A DNA stretch of 64,000 bases from the NCBI GenBank assembly GCA_013397075.1, contig VWZS01004485.1:2172299-2236298 (forward strand). Reading direction: 5' to 3'. Position numbers and translations under genes: made by a program. The notes under the pieces are model-generated. The model ran no database searches and was not told the DNA's origin. It saw only the letters and a program-made list of their open reading frames with translations. Below are positions 14,401 to 26,730 of this stretch, one piece after another. How positions within the stretch are numbered: position 1 is the stretch's first letter; each line of letters starts with the position of its first letter. This DNA comes from Rhabdornis inornatus. Taxonomy: Eukaryota > Chordata > Aves > Passeriformes > Rhabdornithidae.

Positions 14401-15894
14401 ATCTGAAGAAAAAAAGCAATCAAATAAACACTATGCATAAAAAGCATCCACAGCTGCACAGATGTGATTATTATTACCAAGCTTCTACAGAATTACCCAC
14501 TTGCTACCTACATGGCAAGCACAGTATCATAGTTAGGGTTTCACTAACAAATCCAGTTTAGGGAGGAACCTCTTTTAATGAACACACTCACCCACCCCTG
14601 ACTCCAACCTGGGCAGCACAGCAGGGACACAGGCACATATGCCAAATGAATTTCTTTTCAGTTATAATGTTGACCTTTCCTGTGAACTATGACCAGAAAG
14701 GCTTGTGTATTCAGGCGATTCAAAGCTAAACTCATAAACTTCAGTTCTAGCAGAGCTGCAAGTAAAAGAGGACAAATAGGGTCAAGATAAGATAAGAAGC
14801 AGTTGTCCTGGCCAGGAGGACAACAAACAGCCTCTGACTCTTGAGAACTGGACCTAGACAAACACACAGAGCTGGCTATTCCATCTCACAGGTTTAACAG
14901 TTCAAGGGCAGCAGAATATTTTCCTTGGTTGAAAGCATGTCTGCTGGCACAGGAAGGAATCTAATTCAGAGTAGCTTTCTGAAGAACAAGCTCCAGGGGT
15001 TCCCCATGACACAGTTTTCAGGTGTAAAAGGAGCAGCAGCAGCAGAACAGAGACTGACTTTGTACTGTCCCCTCAGTGCACAGTCAGTGCTTTCCAACTA
15101 CACTGAAAATAGTTGCGTGCTACTGTAACTGAGTTAGAATTTCATTTTCCAACACTCTAATTATTAACTTCCATGAGAAAGATACAGCTCTTTGGCATAT
15201 TTATAAGCCTAAATTTATTTGGATCTTATAAAAACATGTCCAAACAGCACTATGCCCACCTTTCTGTGTGTCTTCTGTAGAGCCTGCCTCTGCCGGACTC
15301 TCCATCTCTCCTTACATTATACTATAAGCTCCTTTAGCTGTAGCCATGGAAAAATTATTTTACTATCATTTGGGTGATCAGCATACTTTTTCAAGCTTGA
15401 TTTAGGACTTAATCAATTATGACTCAGTGCAAGCCAATGATATTAGAACCATAGAGATTCCTGTGAAAATTTTAGGAGTATGTTCTTCCAGAAAGTCCTT
15501 GGGTATCTGATGTGTAGCCAGTAAAACAAAGCAGAGAAATATACTAATTTACACCTATTTCAAAAAATGTGGTACATAATCATGAGTCAGGAATTGCTGC
15601 ATTTTGCTTTACTTGTAGAGAGAGAGTAGAACAGTTGACAGAATTCAGGTAAGTTGGAGTAGTTAACCTAGAGAGAACAAAATGATTGAAAATTCAAATT
15701 TCAGAATGCAGCCAGAATGGAAACCTGTGCCAGTCAGTTGATAGCTTGGTCAGTACCATGCATTGAAAACAAGTGGATCCATGCATCTCCATTCCCCCAA
15801 ACAGAAAACTATTAGCCAGCTACTGCCTGGTCCAGAGATATATCTAAAATGCCTTTATGTTTTCCCATAAGTATTCAGAAAAGAAACTGAAATG
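11411..15894. other. Non-coding; nothing recognised
   Basis: AT-rich sequence with scattered ORFs up to 124 codons, for example at 13898-14272 on the plus strand. Those ORFs are rich in Leu, Ser, Phe and Cys, lack domain motifs and splice context, and look like chance. A short GCA run near 15.03 kb is the only simple repeat of note. Confidence 0.55.
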
Positions 15895-16130
15895 TACAAA
15901 TTGAAAGAGGGGAAATTTAGGTTAGATAATAGGAGGAAGTTTTTTACTGTGAGGGTGGTGAGGCACTGGAACAGGACAGCCAGAGAGGCTGTAGAATTCA
16001 TAGACAGGTTGGCTAAGGCCTTGAGCAACCTCAGGTTTAGTAGAAGTTGTCTCTGCCAATGGCAGGGGGTGTTGGAACTAGATGGTCCTTAAGGTCCATT
16101 TCAAACCCTTAACATTCTAGGATTCTATGG
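15895..16130 (+). mobile_element. CR1 fragment, 3' end, plus orientation
   Basis: Motifs appear in CR1 order: GGTTAGATAATAGGAGGAAG, ACTGTGAGGGTGGTGAGGCA, CTGGAACAGG, AGAGAGGCTGT, GGTGTTGGAACTAGATGGTC, and the terminal ATTCTAGGATTCTATGG. The copy is 5'-truncated, and its open frame at 15892-16092 is 3'-end repeat sequence, not a gene. Confidence 0.95.
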
Positions 16131-16275
16131 CCAGAGTACCAAGCCTGTCAGAGTTAATAGAATGTCTGGATGCTGCTCCTAGTCATGTGGCTTTCTTTAG
16201 GTAGTCCTGTGAGGAGCAGGGCATTGGACTTGATGTGCCTTATGGGTCCCTTCCAATCTGATATATTCTATGATT
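16131..16275 (+). mobile_element. Second CR1 3' end placed directly behind the first, plus orientation
   Basis: The piece starts CCAAGCCTGTCAGAGTTAATA and runs through GAGGAGCAGGGCATTGGACT, GGGTCCCTTCCAATCTGATA to TATTCTATGATTA. It represents a different CR1 subfamily from the upstream copy, so this is not a simple duplication. Confidence 0.88.
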
Positions 16276-18090
16276 ATTTTTCAGTCAGCAGCCCTTGCCA
16301 AACACAAATGTAATTTATAAATAATTTTAGCTATTGTCAACTCATTTAAAAAAGAAATTAAGTAGAAAAATCACTCACAAAGAATTTCATCCAGTTGAGG
16401 ATTCCTGAAAACCCCCTATTTAAGTTTTTGGTTAGTTGAAACCAGATCTACTCCATTCCAGTCAAAACAACCACCTGTCAGTTCTGCTACACTTTAGATG
16501 AGCAATGTATAAATAATAACCTGAATGCAAACTCCTAAGAGAAAAAGAAATATAAACTATTCCTCGGTTGTTTATATGAGCGTAGATATACTTCTGAAAA
16601 AGCAAATAGGAATGCTACAGGTCCTATAGACATTCTGACCCCAGATCACGCATTATGAAATTGCCACTGCCCTGGTTCACCATTGACCAGCTGCTGAAAG
16701 ATTGTTATGCACTGCTAGACTCTCAGTGATGGATAAATTGCTTTCTTCATATGCTTTGCCCACATTTTTCCTGATATATCTGGGCTTGTGCAAGAATTTT
16801 GGTTTCCATGAAGGCTTGCAGGCAAGCAAATAGCAATGATTTAAAGCTGTCAGGAACAGAATCAGTTATAAGCATAGGCAGCTGCCTGCAGCATCACACG
16901 CAAGAAAACATTTGGGTCCTTGCAGTACTTGCTGGAAATCCAGATGATGCCTATACAAAATCAATGACTTGATACTGACTACAGAAAATTAATTTTAAAA
17001 AAAGCAAAGCAATTTCAACCAGAAATGTGAAATAATGTGGAGGAATACACAAAGAGGAAATACAAAAATTAACCCCCCACAAGAAAACAGTGAAAAGAAA
17101 AGGTTTGAAGTACTACTAGTGTTTTATGACACCAAGGAATTTACGATTTATGTTTAGGATTTTTGTTATTACATAATTTTCAGGCTTTATAGTGCTGAGG
17201 ATTCTACTGAAAGCAACATTCTAGATAAAGATATCTACATATCAGATTTATTTCCTTTTTGCTGTCACGTCCGTGTCTCCATTAAAAAGTGAAACAGAAA
17301 AACAATTAAAAAGTCCTATCATGACTCTGCAGTAATATTCCTGATATCCCATTTGGATCCTTCAAATAGTGAAAAAAGAGAACATTTTTTGGATGACAGA
17401 TGCATTTGATAATGTCACTGTTTCCATTTGCCTTTTATTACATAAACCAATAAAATCAACTTCAGGGAGACACTCTTCCAGGCAATTCCCTCTTTTGTCA
17501 AAAAAACATTACTTGGCTGATATTGCACTCCCTATACAAGCCCTGCATCCCTTCTTCCTTAGACCATGGTTGCAATAATACTGCTACTGCTGCTATTGAA
17601 AATGCCCACTGAGTCAGCACACTGAAACTTGAAAAGGTTTGAATGTACACACAGGATGGTTTAGAACTGACAATATTTTCCCAGATCCTTAATAACACTT
17701 TTCTTTAAGATACTGTGTTGCTGAATCTTTTTACCTTCTAACCCCAATCCTAACCCATTAACTGACTAACTAAAAAAAAAAAAAAATAAAAAAAATATTT
17801 CCATGGCTGCTCAGAGAAGCAAGATTCACCATGCACATTTTCTGCTTTGCTAGGGGATGAAGACAAATTGGAATTTAAGTGTCTATTGCACTGTAATGGG
17901 TAAACATCAGTAAAAAACTGCAACGAAATGTAATTTTTAAGAGAACTGTTCTTTTCACACACTCTGAATACTGCTCTTTACCAGCAAGGAGTCTACCTAA
18001 GAACAATTGTGCAGTTTCCATATGGGGCACATCACAGGCTTAATTAGAGAAATTCCAAAGTTCTATTTGCCAAGACCTTTCTTCTGCTAG
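16276..18090. other. Non-coding; poly-A tract only
   Basis: AT-rich. An interrupted poly-A run lies at 17772-17795. No other recognisable element is seen. Confidence 0.55.
17772..17795. repeat. Poly-A tract
   Basis: Fifteen A residues, one T, then eight A residues. No retroposed gene copy is visible beside it. Confidence 0.9.
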
Positions 18091-18230
18091 ACACAGAGTC
18101 AGAGTGGCAGAGATTGGAAGGTACTTCTGGAGAACTGCAGGGGTAACAGATCAAGTTCCTCAGAACTGAGTCCACTCAGGGTTTCAGTATCCCCAAGGAC
18201 AGACTCCACTGCCTCTGTTCAACAGAAGGA
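18091..18230 (-). mobile_element. CR1 fragment, minus orientation, diverged
   Basis: The block ACACAGAGTC..GATTGGAAGGTACTTCTGGAG and the later ACTGAGTCCACTCAGGGTTT..CAGTATCCCCAAGGACAGACTCCACTGCCTCTGTTCAAC (quoted in pieces) follow the reversed CR1 order of hepatic-type avian copies. It is more diverged than its neighbours. Confidence 0.75.
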
Positions 18231-21200
18231 CTGGACACTGACACAAAGACTGCATAAACAGTGACCTTCACAGCTGACCAGAGAAGCAAGCAAAGGTAAA
18301 AAAATCCACATGAAATATGTATAACTTAAATTACAGCATGACTTGCAGTTTAGCACAATAAAATGCTACCCAGTAACGCCCTTGAAATCACTGAAACAGG
18401 AGTATACGCCCCAGTATAATCAACCTACTGCTTTGATATGACCTTACAATTCACAGTTCACATGAACTATATCTATTTCATGATTTCACTCTAATAAAAA
18501 TTTAATGAAATTATCCTTTAAAGTATAAATCTCTGGTTTCCTGCTTACTTTTATGAGCTAAATAGGAATTACAGCCTGCACCCTACAACCATGCTTTAAA
18601 AGCATCCCAGAGTTGCTAGCTAAAACACCACTCATTTTAAATATTCCAGCATATTCAGAAAGAACTGGTTGATGGTCTGCATTTCTTTAATACCTGATTA
18701 GAAGACAAGAATTTGCTGTTTCCCAAGGGTCACCCTAGTCTCCTGCCACTAGGTTAATATCACTGTTCAGAAAAAATACCATGATGTTTACCATCTTAGG
18801 ATCAAGCTTTTAAAATTCACTGAAAGCCATTTAAAAAGCAACCCGAGCCTTTCAAAACAAACTCTAACTTTTCAACTCAAGCTATTTAAACGTCTGCAAG
18901 TTGAAAAGTTTTGTTCCTTGCTTCAGAGGACAGCTACACCACCCTGTGAGTGCCACGAAGCAGCACAAGCTGATGGAGGCTGCAGCAGTTCTGATGCAGA
19001 GCGGGTCAGCACCACCAGCATCACTTCTGAACAGCAGCCAGGGATGGGGCTCGTCATCTCCCCTGCACTGCCCATGGTGCTACTCACTGTAAGTAAGGAA
19101 AATCGATTTCTAATTGCTTAGCTTCATAGAATATAGTCTTAGAATATTCAAACAATATTTAGACACAAGTATTTTCATCTGAGAATTCCCTGGTCTTGTT
19201 CTGGGATTTCACTAGGGGAGATTTTGCTTTTGGATGCACCAGATGTGAAATACATTGCAAAATCCTTAGGCAGACAAGGGCTTTCTGGAGAAATATAGGC
19301 ATGCATTTTACTTACCATACACAAAGCAGGGAAGAATCTTCACCACACTATAGCACTGCAAATGCATGAAAGAATCTAAAATGTGCCAGTGAACAGAAGT
19401 CTTTGGCCTATTCTCTGTGCTGTGTGTTTACTTTGAAGGAAGGTGAAAAGAGCAATCTCTCTACTAAATTCCTTTTGAACATAAACTTCATTGCATTCTC
19501 CTCATTGAAACATAACTTAGGTTAATGGTGCCACCTGGTGACAACCCTTACTCACTGTTCCCGGCCCTTGTCAAGCAGGAAAAAATAAATTCATATGGTG
19601 TAAACCATCCACTCGAGAGTAACCCCCCCAAAAACCGCATCACCTGCATTAATTACTTGCCCTAAGGAGCACAGCGTATCGTACACAAAGAACAATAAAC
19701 AATAGGAAGTAAAATATTTCTTAACATACTTTCATTTTAGACACTACCACCCACTATGGTTTATTAGCTTGTGAAGAGAATGTACTTAATAGTACACAAA
19801 GGAAAAAGAGAGAATTAACACTAATTTGTTGGAATCTGCTGAGGATGTGGGAGCAGGGCACTTTCTCTAGCTCAAAACCTTCCTGTTTGCTGCAATGATG
19901 TGTAAAACTCTAGCACCACCTTGTATGATTTTACTACCTCTATGACTGCAGTCTATAAACAAAAAAAAAAGTGTTTTAGCATATGCTTTTTGCACCTTAC
20001 CTGCTACTAACAACTCACAAGAGATATTATTTCTAAAGCTATAAATTGGTCTGTGCATCTCCTTCTGCATTGCAACACTGCTGACTACAATCACAAAACA
20101 ATTGATGGGAAGTTCCTTTTGCATGGTGAGACTCTTGCTCTGTTTCCTCCAGGTAAATTGGGATTTATGCTGCAGGTAATAGTACATGGTGGGGGAAAAC
20201 ACCTAGGGCAAGGAGGAGGCAAGCATGGACAGGCCAAGAAGGGCTGGAATCCTTGCTCAGGCAGAGACAAGGTCAGGGAATGTAGCACATTGAGGACCTG
20301 AAGCCTGTTTGGTATCTGCCAATGTGTATAATTAACCTTATTATATTACTTTATGTCTTGTATATAAAATAAATAGTTTAAAAATAGATAGCTTAAAAAA
20401 ACAATATTTAAAGAAATTAGTAGAGGCGAGTAATAGAAATGGAGATGGGAGCTTCTATTTTGCAGGAGATACTTGGGCATAAAGTGGAGGAAGACACACT
20501 TTACATCATGTAACACAACTTAGAATTGAAATAACATCTGTACAATAAAATAGCCAGAATTTGTGTTATGGATCATATTGATGGTATCTCTACAGCTTTG
20601 CTTGCATACAAAACACCAGTTCCCAACAATCACTGCACAACCACCACTTTAATTACATTACAGTAACAACTTACAGGTGAAACCAGTCATTTTAGAAGTC
20701 TTACCTCATCTTTACTCCCACCCAGTTGTCACAATAGCCTATTTACAGCTGCAATCCTACACAACAATTCCAGCAGCATAACTGCTGACTAGTCTTTCAC
20801 ATTTATAAAAAAGAGAACACTTAACTGAAGCGAGTATACTTGCTTTACAGTTTGCTGTGCTCACCCAAAATTTGCTAACTTTTTGCTCAACTCAACACTT
20901 TGGAAGGGCAGCTGAAATTACTGGACAACTTTCAGTGTATTAATGTGCTTTTCAATAGAGAATAACTGCATCCCTTCACCCCCCATGACCTTTAACAGAC
21001 CAGTATTTCCCTTTTATAGAACCTAATCAGAGACCTCCTTAATTTAACAAAATAGGACTATCTCAACAGAAGGATGGATACTCTTCTCCTAGAAGCCTAC
21101 TTCACATAATAGTCACACACTGCAGATGCAAATTACAAGTATCCATATGCTTCATTTATACGACTATTTAACCAAACTGGCATAATAAATATGTCTAGTT

Positions 21201-21869
21201 AGATACTTGCAGTAAGTGTGCAGCTGTCTGGAAGGAGGTACAAAATCACCATCAGTGAAATCCAAACTGCAGCTGTCATTAATCAAAGCTTTGCCCTTGA
21301 ACATTCATCACTGGGATATTGCTGTGATAAATGGACTTTTACTGCTGTTTGGGATGGGAAGATTTTACTTCCTTAGAATAATTTGAGTTTTCTAGTGGTG
21401 CAGATGTTGTGAAAAAGGCAGTTTTCATGCTTGGTTTTAACAGAGCAAATAAGCAGAGGAAAGAGCCTCAAAATATTATAGAACATTTAAATTGTATGTA
21501 CAATGCTGAAGTTTCGCACACTATGTTGGAAATCCCTATGGAAAATATTTGTGTTTAATAGAAATAATTGAGGTTTCTTGGGTCAGTGAACTGGAGATAA
21601 TGCAGCAGGAGAGATTTGATTGCTAGGCCAAATGAAGACTTTTATGATATTGATGTGGTGACGTAGAAGAAGCTTTGGTCAAGACGAGGTTCCACGTGTA
21701 AAGCTATGCTGCTGCTGGCAGGCCCTACATCCTTTGATCAGAAAAGAGCAGCAGCTGTTAAAATTTTCATCCACTGGATTGACAAGGATGGAGGGGTTTG
21801 CACAAGTTCAGGGGATTAAACCAGAGCAGTCCAGAGAGCTTTCTCATGGTGAACATGGCCAATATTCAT
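18231..21869. other. Non-coding; nothing recognised
   Basis: AT-rich sequence. Overlapping ORFs near 18.9-19.1 kb and 19.87-20.3 kb on both strands have no family resemblance and no splice support. Confidence 0.55.
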
Positions 21870-22512
21870 ATCACAAAATCCACTTGAGTTGGAAAGGGTT
21901 TTGAGAAGCCATCTAAGCCAACCTCCCTACAATGATCAGGGACATCTTCCACTAGTTCAGTTTGCTCAGAGTCCCATCCAATCTGACCTTGAATGTCTTC
22001 AGGGATGAGGCAGCTGCCACCTCTCTGTGCCAGTACCTCATCACCCTCATCGTAAAAAAATTCCTCTTATCTAGTCCAAATCAACCCCCTTTTACCTTAA
22101 AACTTCCCCCTTGACAAATTGCCACAGATCTTACTAAAAAGTCTGTCCATATCCTCCTTATAAGCCTCCTTCAAGTATTAAAAAGCCACAATAAGGTCTT
22201 CCTGGAGTCTCCTCTTCTCCAGGCCAAGCAGCTCCAACTCCCTCAGTCTTCCTTAACTGGAGAGGTATTCTATCCTTGGGATCATTTTCATGATTCTCCT
22301 CTGTATCTGCTGTAATAGGTTCACATCTTTCCTGTGCTGAAGATCCCAGAGAGGGATGCAGCACTCCAGGTGGGGTCTCACCAGAAAAGAATAGAGCAGG
22401 AGAAACACCTCTCATGCTCTTTTGATCATGCTGCTTTTGATGTACCCCAGGACACAGTTGGCTTTCTGAGCTATATCAAGGCTTCACTCTAGACTGTGGA
22501 CCATCATTCCTT
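21870..22512 (-). mobile_element. CR1 fragment of about 640 bases, minus orientation
   Basis: This is the longest continuous CR1 copy in the window. From left to right it runs GTTGGAAAGGGTTTTGAGAA, CAGGGACATCTTCCACTAG, a TTGAATGTCTTCAGGGATGA block, ATTCCTCTTATCTAGTCC, and GAGAGGGATGCAGCACTCCA, then GACACAGTTGGCTTTCTGAG, all in reversed CR1 order. It therefore includes the 3' UTR and the end of the old reverse-transcriptase ORF, now broken by stops. A short minus-strand open frame at 22158-22415 is the remnant of that region. Confidence 0.95.
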
Positions 22513-25500
22513 TAGAAAGATGATTAAAAACTTTCCAAAAGTTCCCATTTTTGTGAACTCTATGAGCCATATTTTTTATACATCAACTAGCAGCTAACCA
22601 GGGCTCTTCACAGACAATGTATTTGTCCACAGAGGCTATATAGGCCACTGGATCTGCCTGGACGCAGTAAAGTCAAATTTAGCTACAAGAACAAGATGGT
22701 GACTGCTATCAGGCATATTATTTAGGCTAGACAAAAGATGATACACTTCTATGAGATCAACAGGGACAATCTGCAACATCTGAAGGCATATTCTGATGGT
22801 GCTTGTGAGATGCTACCCAATACCCATAGTACACGAGCTCTGCCATGTCAACTACACACACTTGGAATCACCTTCTAGACCTGAGCTTGGATTCATACTT
22901 TAAAACTCTCTTAGCCTCCAGAACAGAGCAGCCATGCACACTGATTTATGAGGATGATCCCTGGACTGTGAATGCATAGAAAGAATGATGGTCAAATGGG
23001 CCAAAACCTTGTCAGAAACCATTCAAGCTATTTTACATGTAGATGATTGAGTCCCCCATATGGAAATATGTGAGTTTCCAGGTTAGTTCACTAATAAAGA
23101 CATTTCCAACTAGATTTCAGCTGTCAGTACATTCTTTTAGAGTGGTTTGTTGGAAAGTGAGAGTGTGCACATGGGCAGTTCATAAACTTACTGGAAATCC
23201 ATACTCCTGCTTGCCTTGCAGTAACTTTGTCACTTGAAGCAAACTACTAAGAATTTGCTGACGGCAGCTTCTTCTGCATTTGTGAGCCATCTGTTCAGCC
23301 CCAGCACTTGGGTATATTGCTTCCACATGAGATCTGCACACTTTACTGGGTGCTGCTTTATGAGAGCATTATCCAGTTCAGAAAGAGTAGAGAATCAGCT
23401 GTGCAGTCACACCCAAGAGGTTTGGAATTCACTCCTGGTGCCATTGAGAGCCCTAAAGACATAACTTGTACACAGAAAATTCTTTAGGTCTTTTCACTGC
23501 ACTACTGAAATTGTACTTCCAAGCAAAAAAAGTGTTAGCTGGGAATTATTGTAAGTTTATTGTATAGGGAAGGACTCCGCAAAACTTTCTTCTTTGCCAA
23601 ACACCTGTCAAGTATCTTTTGGTTTGGGAAAAAGCTTTTCAGTTTATGGCATAGTTTTAGTATCCAGCAATAAATGATGAGCAGTGGGTTTGAGATGTGC
23701 GGCTACCATACCTCTCATGTCCAGTGACTTCCAGGGAAAGCAATGAAAAGGAATTGTAATATTCTCTGAGGCTCTTTTGCAGCAAAAAGATGATGTCTGG
23801 CAGAACTATGTCAAACTGTAACATTTTCCTGTTTTCATACTACTGTTCTTTCAAACACATGATGAGGACTGGCACTAAAGACACTGGAGGAAGTTGACAA
23901 ATTAAATGAATCACAATCCTACAAAAATGCTTTTGAGTTTCGTGAAGAGATTTCTATTCAGGAACATCTATATCTCCAAACCTTTGGCAGATCTTAGCAT
24001 GTATTTCCCCTATACAGTAAAACAAGTCCTATTTCAAGGAAGGTTCTTCCAGAAACTTTCACATCTGATTTTTTTGAGTGCAAATCTTGCAGAATATGAA
24101 TCTAGACTGAGAAATCCTGCAGTTCTTGTATTTATCCTTAAAAGTGGTGCTGGATGAGTGCACTTTGCCAGCACAGGTTATCTCACAAACCCAGTGTAAC
24201 TATATAATACAATTCTTATTAGAGGGTATGTGTCTATTCAGGATTTATGTGTTTATCCCATTAAAAACTGTGCATACATGTCCTAGCTATTCTTTGTCTT
24301 CCTCTCTAAGTCTTTACTTATCACCCACAGTGTTTAGCAAAAGTTCAAGGTGCCAGCCCTTTTCTTTACCCAGATATCCTCCAGTACCTTAGGATTGTTT
24401 TGATTTAATGCCATCTCCTTATTTAAATGCAAAATGCACCTGGCATAACATTATTACAGCATTATTACTGTACTGTCCCTCACAACCTCATCGCATTTCT
24501 TCACAGATCCATCTCCTCACCAACTGACAATCAATACCCAAAGTTACAAACACAAATCTGGTGTTTGACAAACCACCATTACAGTTCATTTCTTAGGCCT
24601 TTATTTAGTGAAAGTAAAGACAACTTGCAAAAAAACAGGGCACAAAGAAAGCACAGCCTTATTATAGGGACCTTCACCATATATCCTAATGCTACACCAA
24701 GTTCTGTAGGCAAATGCTGAGGGAAATCCCTGGGCACTCTGGTACTTCAACAGACCATTAACATACCAGGCTGAGGAGCAATACAAAAAGAGGCAAGTCT
24801 CCCAAAAAGGCACAAATCCCACCCTTTCATCTTAACGGTAGGGGCTAAAGCTGAAAATGTAGTGAAGTGAAAAAGATAGCTAATTCATAATCTCATGTAT
24901 AAATTTACTAACTTGTTTGATTGATTTTCTCCTTTGACCAAAATCTTAAAAGGAAGAAATTAGCTTGACAGCAAAGGTCATGAATTACATAAGAGATAAA
25001 ACAAAGGCACTCCAATGAGAAACCAGGGCTTGGTAATAATTCCCAAGCCACAAAGCCCTACATGAAAAACAATACATTTTGCAAAACTGAACAAAGAGTG
25101 CTTGTCCCTCACCTTCCCAAGAGCCCTGGCAGTTACTTTATCTCATTAAAGTACTGGATGTACTTATCCAATATTTACAGTCCTGTTTTTAGTTTACTTT
25201 AGCAACTGTTATAGTCCCAGACAAGCAGTTGATGAAAGATGTATATATATTTTAATTTGTGTGGAGTGTCAACTGGGATTCTTAGGCTGTCACCCATACA
25301 CCTCGCTTAATCACCAGCAATGTTTTTAAGCAATCTTGGCCCTCCCTCTGACATGCAACATTTGCACTACACACAGGACAGATTTTCTTGGCTTGGTGCT
25401 TTGTATGTCTCCAACTCAGATTCCCTAGGTAAATGATACTGAAACTGATGCAAAAAAATCCATTGCACAACTAGATACAATATTCAAGCTAAAAAAGGCT

Positions 25501-25908
25501 CCTTCTCCTGCAGGACTGTCTGTTCTGAAAAATAAAAGTTCTTTCAGAAACAAAGCCAGTTCGATCCAGAAACAGAATTTTTAGAGCATGTTTTTTAACC
25601 AGTAATTGTTTTCAGTATTCTTGTATGTTTGCTCTTTTTGTTGTTCTGGTTTAGCTGAATTCTTAGTACACAATTCGGCCAATCTAACCCGCTCAAACAG
25701 GATCTCCTGTATTCAAAGACACCATCTCTTTCTATTGCCTGAGGAGATATACCCTTATATTTAGGGGTACAACAATAATTCTAAAAGCCAACCCATCTGT
25801 AGTGCAAGTTATTTGGATTGAATCTCACTCTCAGTTTCTTTGGGCCTGTGGGTAATGCACAAGCGTTGGTTACAGTTATCTAAGCTTTTATGTGCTCCTA
25901 ACTCAGCT
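22513..25908. other. Non-coding; nothing recognised
   Basis: AT-rich sequence with chance ORFs up to about 97 codons. No splice-bounded conserved-looking block or RNA gene is visible. Confidence 0.55.
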
Positions 25909-26140
25909 CAGAGAATCCTAGATCGGTTTGCGTTGGAAAGGACCTTAAAGATTATCTAATCCAACCCTGCTGCCATGGGCAGAGACATCTTTCATTAGAC
26001 CAAGTTGTTCAAAGCCCCATTCAGCCTAACCATGAATACTCCCAGGGATGAGACATCCAAAAATTCTCTGGGCAACCTGTTACAGTGCTTCATCACCCTG
26101 CCACAGTAAAGGATTTGTTTCTTATATATAATCTAACCTT
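25909..26140 (-). mobile_element. CR1, minus orientation, left arm of a copy split by a later insertion
   Basis: It carries AGAGAATCCTAGATCGG, GTTGGAAAGGACCTTAAAGA, CCTGCTGCCATGGGCAGAGA, and TTCTTATATATAATCTAACC, which is the reversed CR1 3' end up to the block that normally continues with CCCTCTTTCAGTTTAAAGCC. That continuation appears only after position 26640. Confidence 0.93.
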
Positions 26141-26640
26141 GAATAATTTGTGCAGTTTGGATCACCACAATATAAGAAAGATATTAAACTATTAGAGAGC
26201 ATCCAAAGGAGGGCAACAAAGATGTTGAAGGGCCTTGAGACGAAGTCATATGAGGAGTGGCTGAGGGCACTTGGTCTGTTCAGCCTGGAGGAGACTGAGG
26301 AGAAACCTCATTGCAGTCTGCAACTTCCTTGTGAGAGTGAAGAGGAGGGGCAGGCATTGATCTTTTCTCTCTGGTGACCAGAGGGAATGGCCTATTGTTG
26401 TGCCACGGAAGGTTTAGGTTGGATATTAGGAAAGGCTTCTTCACCCAGAGGGTGTTTGGGCATTGAACAGGCTCCCCAGGGAAGTCATCATAATCCCAAG
26501 CCTGACAGAATTCAAGAAGCATTTGGATAATGCTGTCAAGCACATGGTGTGGCTCTTGGGAATGTCCTGTGCAGGGTTAAGAGTTTGATTTGATGATCCT
26601 GATGGGTCCATTCCAACTCAGTATATTCTGTGATTCTGTG
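26141..26640 (+). mobile_element. CR1, plus orientation, inserted inside the minus-oriented CR1
   Basis: About 500 bases ending in the plain CR1 3' terminus ATTCTGTGATTCTGTG at 26640. Internal landmarks are GGATCACCACAATATAAGAA, GAGGGCAACAAAGATG, GGCTTCTTCACCCAGAGGGT, and GGGTCCATTCCAACTCAGTA. The copy is 5'-truncated. Its position between two halves of another CR1 shows it arrived later. Confidence 0.95.
26150..26377 (+). pseudogene. Remnant of the CR1 ORF2 C-terminal end
   Basis: The 75-codon open frame contains LLESIQRRATKMLKGLE and YEEWLRALGLFSLEETEE. This matches the conserved tail of CR1-family reverse-transcriptase ORFs (typically VQRRATKMIKGLEHL.. and ERLRELGLFSLEKRRL). After about residue 50 the frame is lost. 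The usual basic KRRLRGDL continuation is replaced, indicating a frameshift or substitution, and a stop follows at 26375-26377. It is a dead fragment within the inner CR1 and should not be annotated as a gene. Confidence 0.85.
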
Positions 26641-26730
26641 GTTCAACATGCCCTCCTTCAGTTAAAAGCCATTTCCCTTTGTCCTATTACTCCATGCCCT
26701 TATATAAAGTTCCTCTTCAGAGAGGCACTA
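26641..26730 (-). mobile_element. CR1, minus orientation, right arm of the split copy
   Basis: CCCTCCTTCAGTTAAAAGCC, then TTTCCCTTTGTCCTATTACT, then CCATGCCCTTATATAAAGTT resumes the outer copy exactly where the left arm stopped. The outer copy ends or becomes unrecognisable near 26730. Confidence 0.9.

Noticed and set aside
26150..26377. 75-codon ORF that could be called a novel protein
   Set aside because: It is the tail of the CR1 reverse-transcriptase ORF, inside a CR1 copy.
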